Of a stretch of 6,278 nt of DNA, positions 1-5,209 are shown piece after piece (position 1 is the first letter of the stretch; each line of letters opens with the position of its first letter). The stretch is taken from contig JALVEG010000660.1 of assembly GCA_027031145.1 (NCBI GenBank), positions 1 to 6,278 of the forward strand, given 5' to 3'. Position numbers and translations under genes: made by a program. The notes under the pieces are model-generated. The model had not been told where the DNA came from, did no database searches, and saw nothing but the letters and a program-made list of their open reading frames with translations. The DNA is from Saprospiraceae bacterium. Its GTDB lineage: Bacteria > Bacteroidota > Bacteroidia > Chitinophagales > Saprospiraceae.

Positions 1-964
1 CAAAGTAATTCATTTTAGATATAATAATTTGATGGTTATGAATAGATTTAGTCAGGATGGTAGAAAAATATTCATTTGATGTTTTTCCCAAATAAGAAAT
101 AAAAATCTTTTCCATCTTTTCTAATGCAAAAACTGAACTGTCTACTGTCTCTCCATGGTATATTTCCCTAATTTTCTCATATTCAATTGAACTAATTGGT
201 TTTCCAAATTTATTTATTATTCCTTTCCTTTTTTTATTTGTTGCAATAAAATAAAACTCATTTTTATTCTTTCTTAATTCACGATAAGTCAAGTCTTCAT
301 ATTCAGGCTTAATTATTAATTCACCGAACATATTCATCGCCCCACATAATGAATCGTTTATGATTAATATTGTTTTGGATCTATAGTTTCTATCAACATT
401 TTTTATACAAAAATCATTTAATTCGTATAACTTGTCTTTTTCAAAAAAATAAAGAAATTTATCAGATCCTTTTTCAAGAAATGCTAAACGGGGGTTTACT
501 AACTGGACATTATCATAATTAATTGGAAGTATTAAGTTATTTAGAGAATCGACAATTCCCCAAAGTTGATTTTTCTTAACTAAACATCTGAACCTGGGTT
601 CTATTGTTTCATAATATAAATCATCATATTCATCTCTAATAAGTATGGATAAATCCTTATTGTATACCCCCCACTTCCCATTTTTGTTTTGAAAAATTAA
701 TCTTCGATCAATTTTTTCAAATATTTTTTTTATTCCTTTTTTTACTAAAACTCCTGTCTTATCTATTAAATCATAGCTGTCATCACCTTTCTTCTCTAAT
801 CTATAATATTCCTTTTCTCCGGGACAGCTATAACTTTTCCTTCCTCCCCCCTCAGCGTATATCCCATCTCTTTTTTCCAGATTACAAATAATTTGCGTAT
901 ATATATTGGATCTAAAACTAACCAATATCAGAATTGAAACTATAAATTTAAGAGTATTGTTCAT
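1..964 (-). CDS. Secreted WG-repeat protein, 3' end outside window
   Basis: An uninterrupted frame runs from an ATG at 964 to the window edge (321 codons visible, no stop seen). Residues 1-24 form a signal peptide (basic NNTLK start, hydrophobic IVSILILVSF core, probable cleavage near YTQ), so export is expected. The mature part holds WG-type repeats: KWGVYN at 97-102, LWGIVDSLNNLILPINYDNV at 134-153, a degenerate copy around CGAMNMFGELIIKPEYEDL at 207-225, and KGIINKFGKPISSIEYEKI at 247-265. WG repeats form beta-rich scaffolds of mostly unknown role and are common in Bacteroidota. Seen: the repeats and signal peptide. Inferred: a cell-surface or periplasmic binding role. The last ~50 visible residues match no family I recognise. 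A 7/8 match to the -7 box (TACCTTTA) lies at 976-983, but would leave almost no leader. Confidence 0.85.
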   Translation of the reverse strand, partial: MNNTLKFIVSILILVSFRSNIYTQIICNLEKRDGIYAEGGGRKSYSCPGEKEYYRLEKKGDDSYDLIDKTGVLVKKGIKKIFEKIDRRLIFQNKNGKWGVYNKDLSILIRDEYDDLYYETIEPRFRCLVKKNQLWGIVDSLNNLILPINYDNVQLVNPRLAFLEKGSDKFLYFFEKDKLYELNDFCIKNVDRNYRSKTILIINDSLCGAMNMFGELIIKPEYEDLTYRELRKNKNEFYFIATNKKRKGIINKFGKPISSIEYEKIREIYHGETVDSSVFALEKMEKIFISYLGKTSNEYFSTILTKSIHNHQIIISKMNYF

Positions 965-1127
965 ATTTTTTATTTTAAAGGTATAATAAAGGGACATAGT
1001 TTAATTATCACCAACGGGAGTCTGCGCACAAACTCACATTTAAGAATCAAAAATAGTAAATATTTTTTGACATTAACCATGCAGCAGCATATAGTTTTGA
1101 AAATTTAATCTCTTGAGGAGGTTATTT

Positions 1128-1202
1128 ATGAACCACAGGGCTAAAACAGGAAAAAAGATTTGTTTAACCTTCTTTTTAGCTACTGCTCTGCGCAGGAAAT
1201 AA
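1128..1202 (+). CDS. Possible 24-residue ORF with a strong Shine-Dalgarno
   Basis: The plus strand has GAGGAGG at 1115-1121, six bases before ATG at 1128, followed by a 24-codon frame ending in TAA at 1200-1202. The peptide is basic with a hydrophobic centre (CLTFFLATAL). It would be the only plus-strand gene here. Strong Shine-Dalgarno sites are rarely used in Bacteroidota, and the frame runs into the left arm of the palindrome, so this may be chance or a gene start truncated by the element. No family recognised. Confidence 0.15.
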   Translation: MNHRAKTGKKICLTFFLATALRRK

Positions 1203-1381
1203 GTGTATATAGCAACCGAAGCTATTTTTATCTGAATCGAGGCACTCGAACAGGAGTTATGCCGTAGCATAATGACTGTTTGAGCAACGAAGAGTCAGAT
1301 AAAAAGAGCGAGATTATATGTATAGTTATTTTTTGCGCAGCGCACTAGTCCTTTCGAGCAAGGTAGCCAAAAAGTAAATCT
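1156..1381. repeat. Multi-arm imperfect palindrome (~225 bases)
   Basis: The left half pairs in nested order with the right half. Arms from centre outward: TTATGC 1257-1262 with GCATAA 1267-1272 around a CGTA loop; CTCGAACAG 1245-1253 with CTGTTTGAG 1276-1284 (one G-T); TTTTTATCTGA 1225-1235 with TCAGATAAAAA 1295-1305, continued by GCT/AGC at 1221-1223 and 1307-1309; AAATAA 1197-1202 with TTATTT 1326-1331; CTGCGCA 1188-1194 with TGCGCAG 1334-1340; CTTTTTAGCTAC 1172-1183 with 1363-1374 (one mismatch); and AGATTT 1156-1161 with AAATCT 1376-1381. Bulges separate the arms. This would extrude as a long single-strand DNA hairpin or fold as RNA from either strand. It resembles a folded recombination site in design, or a decayed mobile element. 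It overlaps the start of repeat copy 1. Confidence 0.85.
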
Positions 1382-1523
1382 CAATCGTAAAATACATAAA
1401 AACGCGGATGTAGTTCAACACGCCCTGTCCAGCAAAAGCGGAAGAATACTTGCCTGGTTCCCACAGAGCGGGACAGATTCCGCAAAACGGGATAAACATT
1501 ACTGACCGCTTATAATACTGTTT
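1376..1523 (-). repeat. Intergenic repeat family, copy 1
   Basis: The left end (1376-1422) matches 4576-4622 at 43 of 47 bases, and the right end (1504-1523) matches 4644-4663 at 18 of 20. The centres differ in length (81 versus 21 bases) and sequence. The right end stops 13 bases past the stop codon of the beta-barrel gene. The centre contains CTGTCC (1425-1430), GCGGAA (1438-1443), GGACAG (1471-1476) and TTCCGC (1478-1483), whose pairings cross. Conserved ends, a variable centre and a position at gene 3' ends suggest a mobile or recombination-associated element, or a conserved 3' regulatory structure. Confidence 0.85.
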
Positions 1524-1536
1524 GTTTTAGTGAAAG

Positions 1537-2316
1537 CTATTCGTCCTTACTCTTTTCATTTGATTTCCTTTTAAATAAGTTAAACCAATATTTTACTGAA
1601 ACCCCAAGCTTTACCGGATTGTATGTTTCAAAATCATTTTCAATCGCACCATAACCAGTATTGTACTTATTAAAAATTGCTCTATCAATTTTTTTTATCT
1701 GAAATATTCTATAATAGAAATCCAATTCAACATCTCTATAACGTAACCCGAAAAATGGGTTAAATTCAGTTGAAAAATAATCTACTTTGTTCAAGACCCT
1801 CTTTTGATGCGTGACTAATGCCTCCCTGTAAAAACTTTGAAATCTAATAACAGGAATTATACTAAATCCCATTTTTAGTAAATAGTTTTTAGCATTTACC
1901 AATTCAAAATTAACACCAATATTACTTCCTGCTAAATGATAACTATAAACATCTAAATAGCGTGGTACCCTGGCATGAGGTTCATCTTCGTTTAATAGAG
2001 CATCCCAAAAGAATAATCTTATATATTTGTTTTTTTCATTAGAATAGTTTATGCCTCCTGAAATTGAAAATAATCTATTAGTAAAAATATTAAATCCTAC
2101 TTCAAAACCAATTTGTGTAGCTAAATTATTTGATTCTTCTTCATTCTTTATTCTGAACCTTTCTATATCTCTTTCAGTCAAACCTACTAACCGATCATCT
2201 ATTTTTTGCATTGCTGCGTATAAATTCACATAATAAGCATTTGACTGACAATATATAGTTATATTTAAAAATAAAGTAATCGCAAAAAGAATTAATACAA
2301 CTTTTATTAATTTCAT
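1537..2316 (-). CDS. Probable outer-membrane beta-barrel protein (porin-like)
   Basis: This 259-residue protein has a signal peptide at about 1-24 (KLIK, then hydrophobic VVLILFAITLFLNITIY, then CQS). The Cys does not sit in a good lipobox, so ordinary signal peptidase cleavage is more likely. The mature part alternates polar and hydrophobic/aromatic residues in stretches suited to membrane strands: IGFEVGFNIFTNRLFSISGG near 68-87, LLKMGFSIIPVIRFQSFY in the middle, FFGLRYRDVELDFYYRIF near 188-205, and VKLGVSVKYWF near the C terminus. A charged tail (KRKSNEKSKDE) follows the last strand instead of the usual terminal aromatic residue. Function is unknown; the barrel assignment is from pattern only. 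It starts eight bases after a 43-residue secreted stub and probably shares its transcript. Repeat copy 1 follows its stop. Confidence 0.6.
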   Translation of the reverse strand: MKLIKVVLILFAITLFLNITIYCQSNAYYVNLYAAMQKIDDRLVGLTERDIERFRIKNEEESNNLATQIGFEVGFNIFTNRLFSISGGINYSNEKNKYIRLFFWDALLNEDEPHARVPRYLDVYSYHLAGSNIGVNFELVNAKNYLLKMGFSIIPVIRFQSFYREALVTHQKRVLNKVDYFSTEFNPFFGLRYRDVELDFYYRIFQIKKIDRAIFNKYNTGYGAIENDFETYNPVKLGVSVKYWFNLFKRKSNEKSKDE

Positions 2317-2324
2317 GACAATAT

Positions 2325-2456
2325 TTATTTTATAACAACAAATTTACTAAAATAGGTTTTTATACTTTCCCTTTCTTTCAAAATTCTTGTTGTTACTTGT
2401 GCATTACTATAGTGCATAAATAAAACAAATAATAAAAATAAAAAAAACTTTTTCAT
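2325..2456 (-). pseudogene. 43-residue secreted stub, probable truncated gene
   Basis: ATG at 2456 opens a 43-codon frame ending in TAA at 2325. Residues 1-20 are a textbook signal peptide (MKKFFLFLLFVLFMHYSNAQ), with the NAQ cleavage site typical of Bacteroidota, leaving a 23-residue mature peptide starting VTTRILKERE. From memory, that beginning resembles the N terminus of much longer secreted proteins in this phylum, which suggests a truncated gene whose body is lost. A genuine short secreted peptide cannot be excluded. It lies eight bases upstream of the beta-barrel gene in the same orientation, so translation could be coupled. Confidence 0.5.
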
Positions 2457-2805
2457 GTGCAAAGTATTTTGAGTGAATCTGTTTTACTTCTCCTCACCAT
2501 GAAATTTTGGTAAATAACTACCAGTAGCTTCAATTAACTTTAGAAAACGGTTTTCTTTCCTTCTGAGCATTTCCTATTATTTTTTGGGCAGATTGATTTA
2601 TTTATGTGACTCCGTTGTTTTTGCGCTTCGGATTTCTTACAGTTCTTTTCCATTAATTTTCACTAACGGCGGTCTGGTGTATGGAGCGTCGGGCATTTTA
2701 TAACACTTCATTTTCGGTTTATCACTTACTTTATTTATATGCACTAACTTTGATTTAATCACTTGTTGTCTATGATTTATTCACTTTATTGAACTGCGTT
2801 TTTAT
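2457..2805. other. 349-base spacer, possible gene remnant
   Basis: No convincing gene. The part next to the SUKH gene (2706-2800) is AT-rich with a near-duplicate 14-mer (listed separately). A more G+C-rich block follows at 2664-2694, including TAACGGCGGTCTGGTG. Beyond it, towards the 43-residue stub, is a minus-strand 28-codon frame (2570 to 2484) ending in SYLPKFHGEEK. A separate frame nearby reads INQSAQKIIGNAQKERKPF. The two overlap in different phases and could be fragments of one frameshifted small gene, but this is weak. A short palindrome, AGAAAA-CGG-TTTTCT, lies at 2542-2556 (7-base arms around a single G). Confidence 0.5.
2751..2786. repeat. Near-duplicate 14-mer in spacer
   Basis: TGATTTAATCACTT (2751-2764) and TGATTTATTCACTT (2773-2786) differ at one base and start 22 bases apart. 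A shorter related word, ATCACTTACTTTATT, lies at 2721-2735. The block sits just past the stop of the SUKH gene. The 22-base period, about two helical turns, could suit a protein binding site, or the repeats may be part of a longer conserved spacer. Confidence 0.55.
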
Positions 2806-3429
2806 TTATCCTAAAGCTAATTTATCCTCCATATCTAATTCTCGAATGACTTCACACTTGCATTTTGTCGCAATTCGAATCCATTCTTTGAAACTATTTA
2901 TTTTGTAATATAATTTTCCTTCGCCAATATTATAATAAGCAAGAGGCCACTCTCCATTTTCATTAGGTTGTGATGTTAACCACACCCAAGCTCCACCATT
3001 TGAATTTTCGGTCATTAAACACAATAAACTATCTTTTTTATAAATAATGAAACCATCAGTTTCAATTTCTTCGCTTAAATTTTTCCGAAATTTCCCAAAC
3101 CAATGTATGGTTCCGAATTCCAAATTTATTCCATTAATTGGCTGGTCAATATGATATAGCGATTCAGCTCCGTTTCCAAATTCTTTAAGGAATAGTTTAT
3201 AGGAATCAGGAAGTTTAATATTCATATCATTTTCCAACTTATTTATTTCTTGATTAGAAATTTTTGGATTGATTTTTTCGTGATATTTTAAGTCCTCTTT
3301 TAAAACTCTTATCAACTCTTGCATTTCTATATCTGACTTAGTTAGTTCGGTTGAATTACTTTTGTTTTTGATTGAATTGCAAGACATAAGCAATATTGTA
3401 ACTAAAATGTATTTTGATAAAATGTTCAT
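2806..3429 (-). CDS. SUKH (SMI1/KNR4) domain lipoprotein
   Basis: I start the protein at ATG 3429 (207 residues), not at the in-frame ATG 3480, because the later start gives a clean lipoprotein signal: MNILSKYILVTILLMSC with lipobox LMSC and Cys17. The earlier start also overlaps the likely promoter. After a polar linker, residues ~58-185 match the SUKH fold: EINKLENDMNIKLPDSYKLFLKEFGNG (61-87) is the family signature (amphipathic helix, LP.xYK.FL...GNG), followed by GTIHWFG, the GGAWVWLT strand and KINSFKEWI at the end of the domain. SUKH proteins are often immunity proteins against secreted toxins. A lipid-anchored copy would act in the periplasm or at the outer membrane, so it could protect against a toxin there. 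That role is inferred; no toxin gene is in view. Its only close neighbours are structured spacers. Confidence 0.85.
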   Translation of the reverse strand: MNILSKYILVTILLMSCNSIKNKSNSTELTKSDIEMQELIRVLKEDLKYHEKINPKISNQEINKLENDMNIKLPDSYKLFLKEFGNGAESLYHIDQPINGINLEFGTIHWFGKFRKNLSEEIETDGFIIYKKDSLLCLMTENSNGGAWVWLTSQPNENGEWPLAYYNIGEGKLYYKINSFKEWIRIATKCKCEVIRELDMEDKLALG

Positions 3430-3477
3430 TTCGATTCTTAAATGCAGTACATCTCGGTCTCGCGATATGCGGAGTGG

Positions 3478-3485
3478 CAAATATA
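3478..3485 (-). promoter_or_regulatory. Bacteroidota -7 box (TATATTTG) for the SUKH gene
   Basis: TATATTTG on the minus strand matches the TAnnTTTG consensus at every fixed position. It lies 48 bases upstream of ATG 3429, giving a leader of roughly 40 bases. The -33 region is T-rich but has no exact TTTG at the usual spacing. It sits beside the hairpin at 3512-3565. Confidence 0.5.
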
Positions 3486-3511
3486 TTAAATGTCAGCGTT
3501 TTAAAAAAGAA

Positions 3512-3565
3512 GCAATGTTGAATTTTCGAGAATTCCTTAGAAATTCTGTGAAAATTTACCATTAT
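3512..3565. repeat. Long hairpin in the spacer upstream of the SUKH gene
   Basis: AATTTTC (3521-3527) pairs with GAAAATT (3550-3556), and AGAATT (3529-3534) with AATTCT (3542-3547), around a CCTTAGA loop. Pairing continues outward with one mismatch (AATG 3514-3517 with CATT 3560-3563). The hairpin fills most of the 165-base gap after the decarboxylase-like gene. Closer to that gene, the minus strand reads TTGCCCAACAAGCGG (3572-3586); its GCCCAAC fits the integron R'' consensus RYYYAAC, though no matching partner box was found. Possible roles are a terminator without U-tract for the upstream gene, or a recombination site. Confidence 0.7.
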
Positions 3566-3594
3566 GTCATATCCGCTTGTTGGGCAATCGTTAT

Positions 3595-4332
3595 TTATTT
3601 TGTATCAGGTAATTTTAGAATCATTCCTTTTCCCAACTCCAAACCATCAACATGTCCTGCTATTTTGTTGTCAATTGTTTTTAAATGGATATGCATATTT
3701 GTTGTATGATGTGTGAAAATTGCATGGTGAGAATCGGAAAAAAAACCTAATATTTCAACTTGTCTATTCTCTATTGTTCCATTAAGTCCGGAACTTATGT
3801 GTTTATCATGAGAATGTTCATTATCCCCATCTTTCCAATTGATTACGTGCCAATCTAATGATTTAGGTGTACCTTCTATTAAAAAAGGGAATGGTTCATC
3901 AATATGTATTTTATTATCCTTTGCTGCTTGTTCGATGAAACTTTCTAGTTGCTCATAAGTTACAACACTATTAGGGATATTTGTTGATTTCCATTTTTTT
4001 ACTGATGCATAAACAAGAAGCGTTGCCTTTTTATTAAATGTTTTGTCAAATTTCAGGATATTGTCAAGAACCATCGTATTGAACGGCTTACTGTCGAATA
4101 TTTGGATTTCTCCTTTAAGATTCTCAAGGGCACCAAGTGCGTAAAAATGTTCAACATTTTCAAAGTTTGTCAAATCAACTTTTGCAGTTACATCTCCTTT
4201 GTGCATCATGTTTTTCAATGCACCGTAATATTCCACCTTGAATTTATTTGTCTCCTTATTTGTAGCTTCCCTATTGACTGTTGCACATGATGTAATTGAT
4301 ATTATTGTTAGTAGAATTATTATATTTTTCAT
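3595..4332 (-). CDS. Exported lipoprotein of the acetolactate decarboxylase family
   Basis: Starting at ATG 4332 the protein has 245 residues and a lipoprotein signal, MKNIIILLTIISITSC (Cys16). ATGs at 4338 and 4362 are in frame but add residues before the signal. The rest follows the alpha-acetolactate decarboxylase fold: YYGALKNMMHKGDVTAKVDL (35-54), ALGALENLKGEIQIFD (65-80), then FFSDSHHAIFTHH, MHIHLKTIDNKIAGHVDG. Classical enzymes bind zinc through HxH plus a third His eleven residues later. Here H214, H216 and H227 keep that spacing, and E75 in GEI fits the conserved Glu. Known enzymes convert acetolactate to acetoin in the cytoplasm. The expected catalytic Arg in the (A/V)RI.G segment appears to be absent (PFPFLIEG, 147-154), and the protein is lipid-anchored outside the cytoplasm. 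Metal binding is likely; the classical reaction is doubtful. Lipoprotein homologues seem common in Bacteroidota. Confidence 0.82.
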   Translation of the reverse strand: MKNIIILLTIISITSCATVNREATNKETNKFKVEYYGALKNMMHKGDVTAKVDLTNFENVEHFYALGALENLKGEIQIFDSKPFNTMVLDNILKFDKTFNKKATLLVYASVKKWKSTNIPNSVVTYEQLESFIEQAAKDNKIHIDEPFPFLIEGTPKSLDWHVINWKDGDNEHSHDKHISSGLNGTIENRQVEILGFFSDSHHAIFTHHTTNMHIHLKTIDNKIAGHVDGLELGKGMILKLPDTK

Positions 4333-4337
4333 AATCA

Positions 4338-4421
4338 TTATTTTAATGTTGCCTGATACCAAGCCGTAAAATTAATAATTTTTTTTTCTAATTCAAGTTC
4401 AAAATATGATATAAAAAGCAT
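4338..4421 (-). CDS. Possible 27-residue leader ORF, stop overlaps TAATG
   Basis: ATG at 4421 opens a 27-codon frame (ending FTAWYQATLK) whose TAA at 4340-4338 shares a base with the in-frame ATG at 4338 of the decarboxylase-like gene (TAATG). That arrangement is typical of translational coupling, and would favour starting the downstream protein at 4338 (MIMKNIII). The frame is open further upstream without an ATG. The peptide matches no family I recognise and may be a chance ORF. Confidence 0.25.
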   Translation of the reverse strand: MLFISYFELELEKKIINFTAWYQATLK

Positions 4422-4575
4422 ATAAGTGAGTTTAGTCGTAAACAAAAGTGAGTACAGAGAATAAAAGACAGAAAAGTCAAAAAAATGCGCTTTAAAATCG
4501 GAAGCATTGCATAAAAAATATTAATTTTCTCTCCACAAAATATTTTTAGTAACTACCAACTACCAAAAAAGCTAT

Positions 4576-4663
4576 AAATCTCAATCGTAAAATACATAGA
4601 AATGCGTATGTAGTTCAATACGGACTACTCGCTGGGTCTTTCAGACCGCTTATAGTCCTGTTT
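4576..4663 (-). repeat. Intergenic repeat family, copy 2
   Basis: This is the short copy of the family also found at 1376-1523: 4576-4622 and 4644-4663 are the conserved ends. Its centre is a compact hairpin, GGTCT (4635-4639), TTC loop, AGACC (4643-4647), enclosed by GGACTA (4622-4627) with TAGTCC (4653-4658). The left end also has TACATA...TATGTA arms (4593-4598, 4607-4612). It begins one base past the stop codon of the second DUF5946-like gene. It lacks the T-run of an intrinsic terminator on the minus strand. Confidence 0.85.
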
Positions 4664-4664
4664 A

Positions 4665-5030
4665 TTAGCCACTGGTATTATCAATATATTTTTCTGTAAT
4701 TTTTTCTACTGTTTTATGACATTGGTCCAAACTTGTATAAACTTCCATTGCCCACTTTCTAATCATTTCTTTGAATTTTAGCTCATTTTGTGAATGATCA
4801 ATTATATCAGTTATTGTTAGTAAACCTCTTTCTAGTGGTCTTGGAGGAATTAAGTACTCATCTAAATGCGTTTGTTTGTATTTATTTAAACATCCGCTAA
4901 GTATGGTAGATGATTTATATGTCCAGTTTATTTTATAATTTAATATCAGATGCAGTCTTGTAAGATGTAAGTGATTATTCCATATTCCGTGAATTTCAGG
5001 ATGTTGTAAGGTATGTGCGTCAACACTCAT
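4665..5030 (-). CDS. DUF5946-like protein, second of pair, from internal ATG
   Basis: From ATG 5030 this gives 121 residues, but the family resemblance continues upstream, so this start is probably not the ancestral one. The visible part has VDAHTLQHPE (3-12), LHLTRLHLILNY, then LERGLLTITDIIDHS and KEMIRKWAMEVYTSLDQCHKTVEKITEKYI at the C terminus. The order of blocks (VDAyxxQHP, helix, PPxxRGxLTixD, WxxxVWxxxxxHH-like end) matches DUF5946 proteins as I recall them; function is unknown. The neighbouring upstream gene has the same blocks (VDAFTAQTAD, ENRGEITISVVI, NEMIKKWCSSVWKEYESSKEEIKRF), so the two are tandem, strongly diverged paralogues. If translated from 5030 the protein lacks the zinc-ribbon-like CxxC encoded upstream. 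Confidence 0.6.
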   Translation of the reverse strand: MSVDAHTLQHPEIHGIWNNHLHLTRLHLILNYKINWTYKSSTILSGCLNKYKQTHLDEYLIPPRPLERGLLTITDIIDHSQNELKFKEMIRKWAMEVYTSLDQCHKTVEKITEKYIDNTSG

Positions 5031-5207
5031 GGACTTATAAATTAAATTCTCTGGATTATAGAAATCTAGTGAAGAATCAAGTTCATTATTAAATATGTCA
5101 ACACATTCTTTTATTCCATCACTTACTTTAGCTCCACAAAATTGGCATTTCCTCTCTTCGAGAAGTGCAATGCCATTCTTATTTGCAAAATCTAAATAGC
5201 TCTACAT
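5031..5207 (-). pseudogene. 5' part of the second DUF5946-like gene, broken by TAG at codon 2
   Basis: ATG at 5207 is followed at once by TAG (5204-5202), and then the same frame stays open into the 121-residue protein. The frame after the stop encodes SYLDFANKNGIALLEE, then a CQFC pair (5136-5147) followed by GAK, a zinc-ribbon-like N terminus usual for DUF5946 proteins, then the start of the domain. There is no other ATG, GTG or TTG between the TAG and ATG 5030. The gene therefore looks intact except for codon 2. ATG 5207 lies two bases after the stop of the upstream gene, the expected place for a coupled start. Alternatives are a sequencing error, a rare ATT start at 5171, or recent inactivation. 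Confidence 0.55.
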
Positions 5208-5209
5208 TT

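Larger units (their letters stand above)
965..1536. other. 572-base structured spacer, no convincing gene
   Basis: The gap between the beta-barrel gene and the WG-repeat gene holds two structured elements listed separately: the multi-arm palindrome at 1156-1381 and repeat copy 1 at 1376-1523. The part from 965 to about 1110 is AT-rich and featureless apart from TCTGCGCA at 1021-1028, a word that recurs in the palindrome arm at 1187-1194. Open frames on either strand here overlap the palindrome and show no protein-like composition. The stretch at roughly 1180-1490 is visibly richer in G+C than the coding regions around it. Confidence 0.7.
4333..4664. other. 332-base spacer with repeat copy 2
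   Basis: The gap between the DUF5946-like pair and the decarboxylase-like gene holds repeat copy 2 at its upstream end, a duplicated ACTACCA (4552-4558 and 4559-4565 region), an AT-rich stretch at 4366-4550, and the possible 27-codon leader frame at 4338-4421. No promoter box at good spacing was found. Confidence 0.6.

Noticed and set aside
1073..1270. 65-codon minus-strand frame
   Set aside because: It runs through the left half and centre of the multi-arm palindrome, has no convincing ribosome site or domain, and its openness follows from the repeat sequence.
1376..1523. Classical integron attC site
   Set aside because: No matching RYYYAAC/GTTRRRY pair was found at the ends, and the internal arms cross instead of nesting. 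Only an attC-like role remains as a hypothesis.
2051..2233. 60-codon plus-strand frame
   Set aside because: It is antisense inside the barrel gene, which has a signal peptide and strand pattern; the plus frame has no such features.
3356..3562. 68-codon minus-strand frame
   Set aside because: It overlaps the SUKH start, promoter and hairpin in another phase and has no recognisable domain.
3362..3709. 115-codon plus-strand frame
   Set aside because: It is antisense to the SUKH and decarboxylase-like genes and to the hairpin spacer; composition is not protein-like.
4102..4290. 62-codon plus-strand frame
   Set aside because: It is antisense to the conserved N-terminal half of the decarboxylase-like protein.
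4635..4658. Intrinsic terminator after the DUF5946-like pair
   Set aside because: The hairpin is good but no T-run follows it on the transcribed strand, and it is part of a repeat family.
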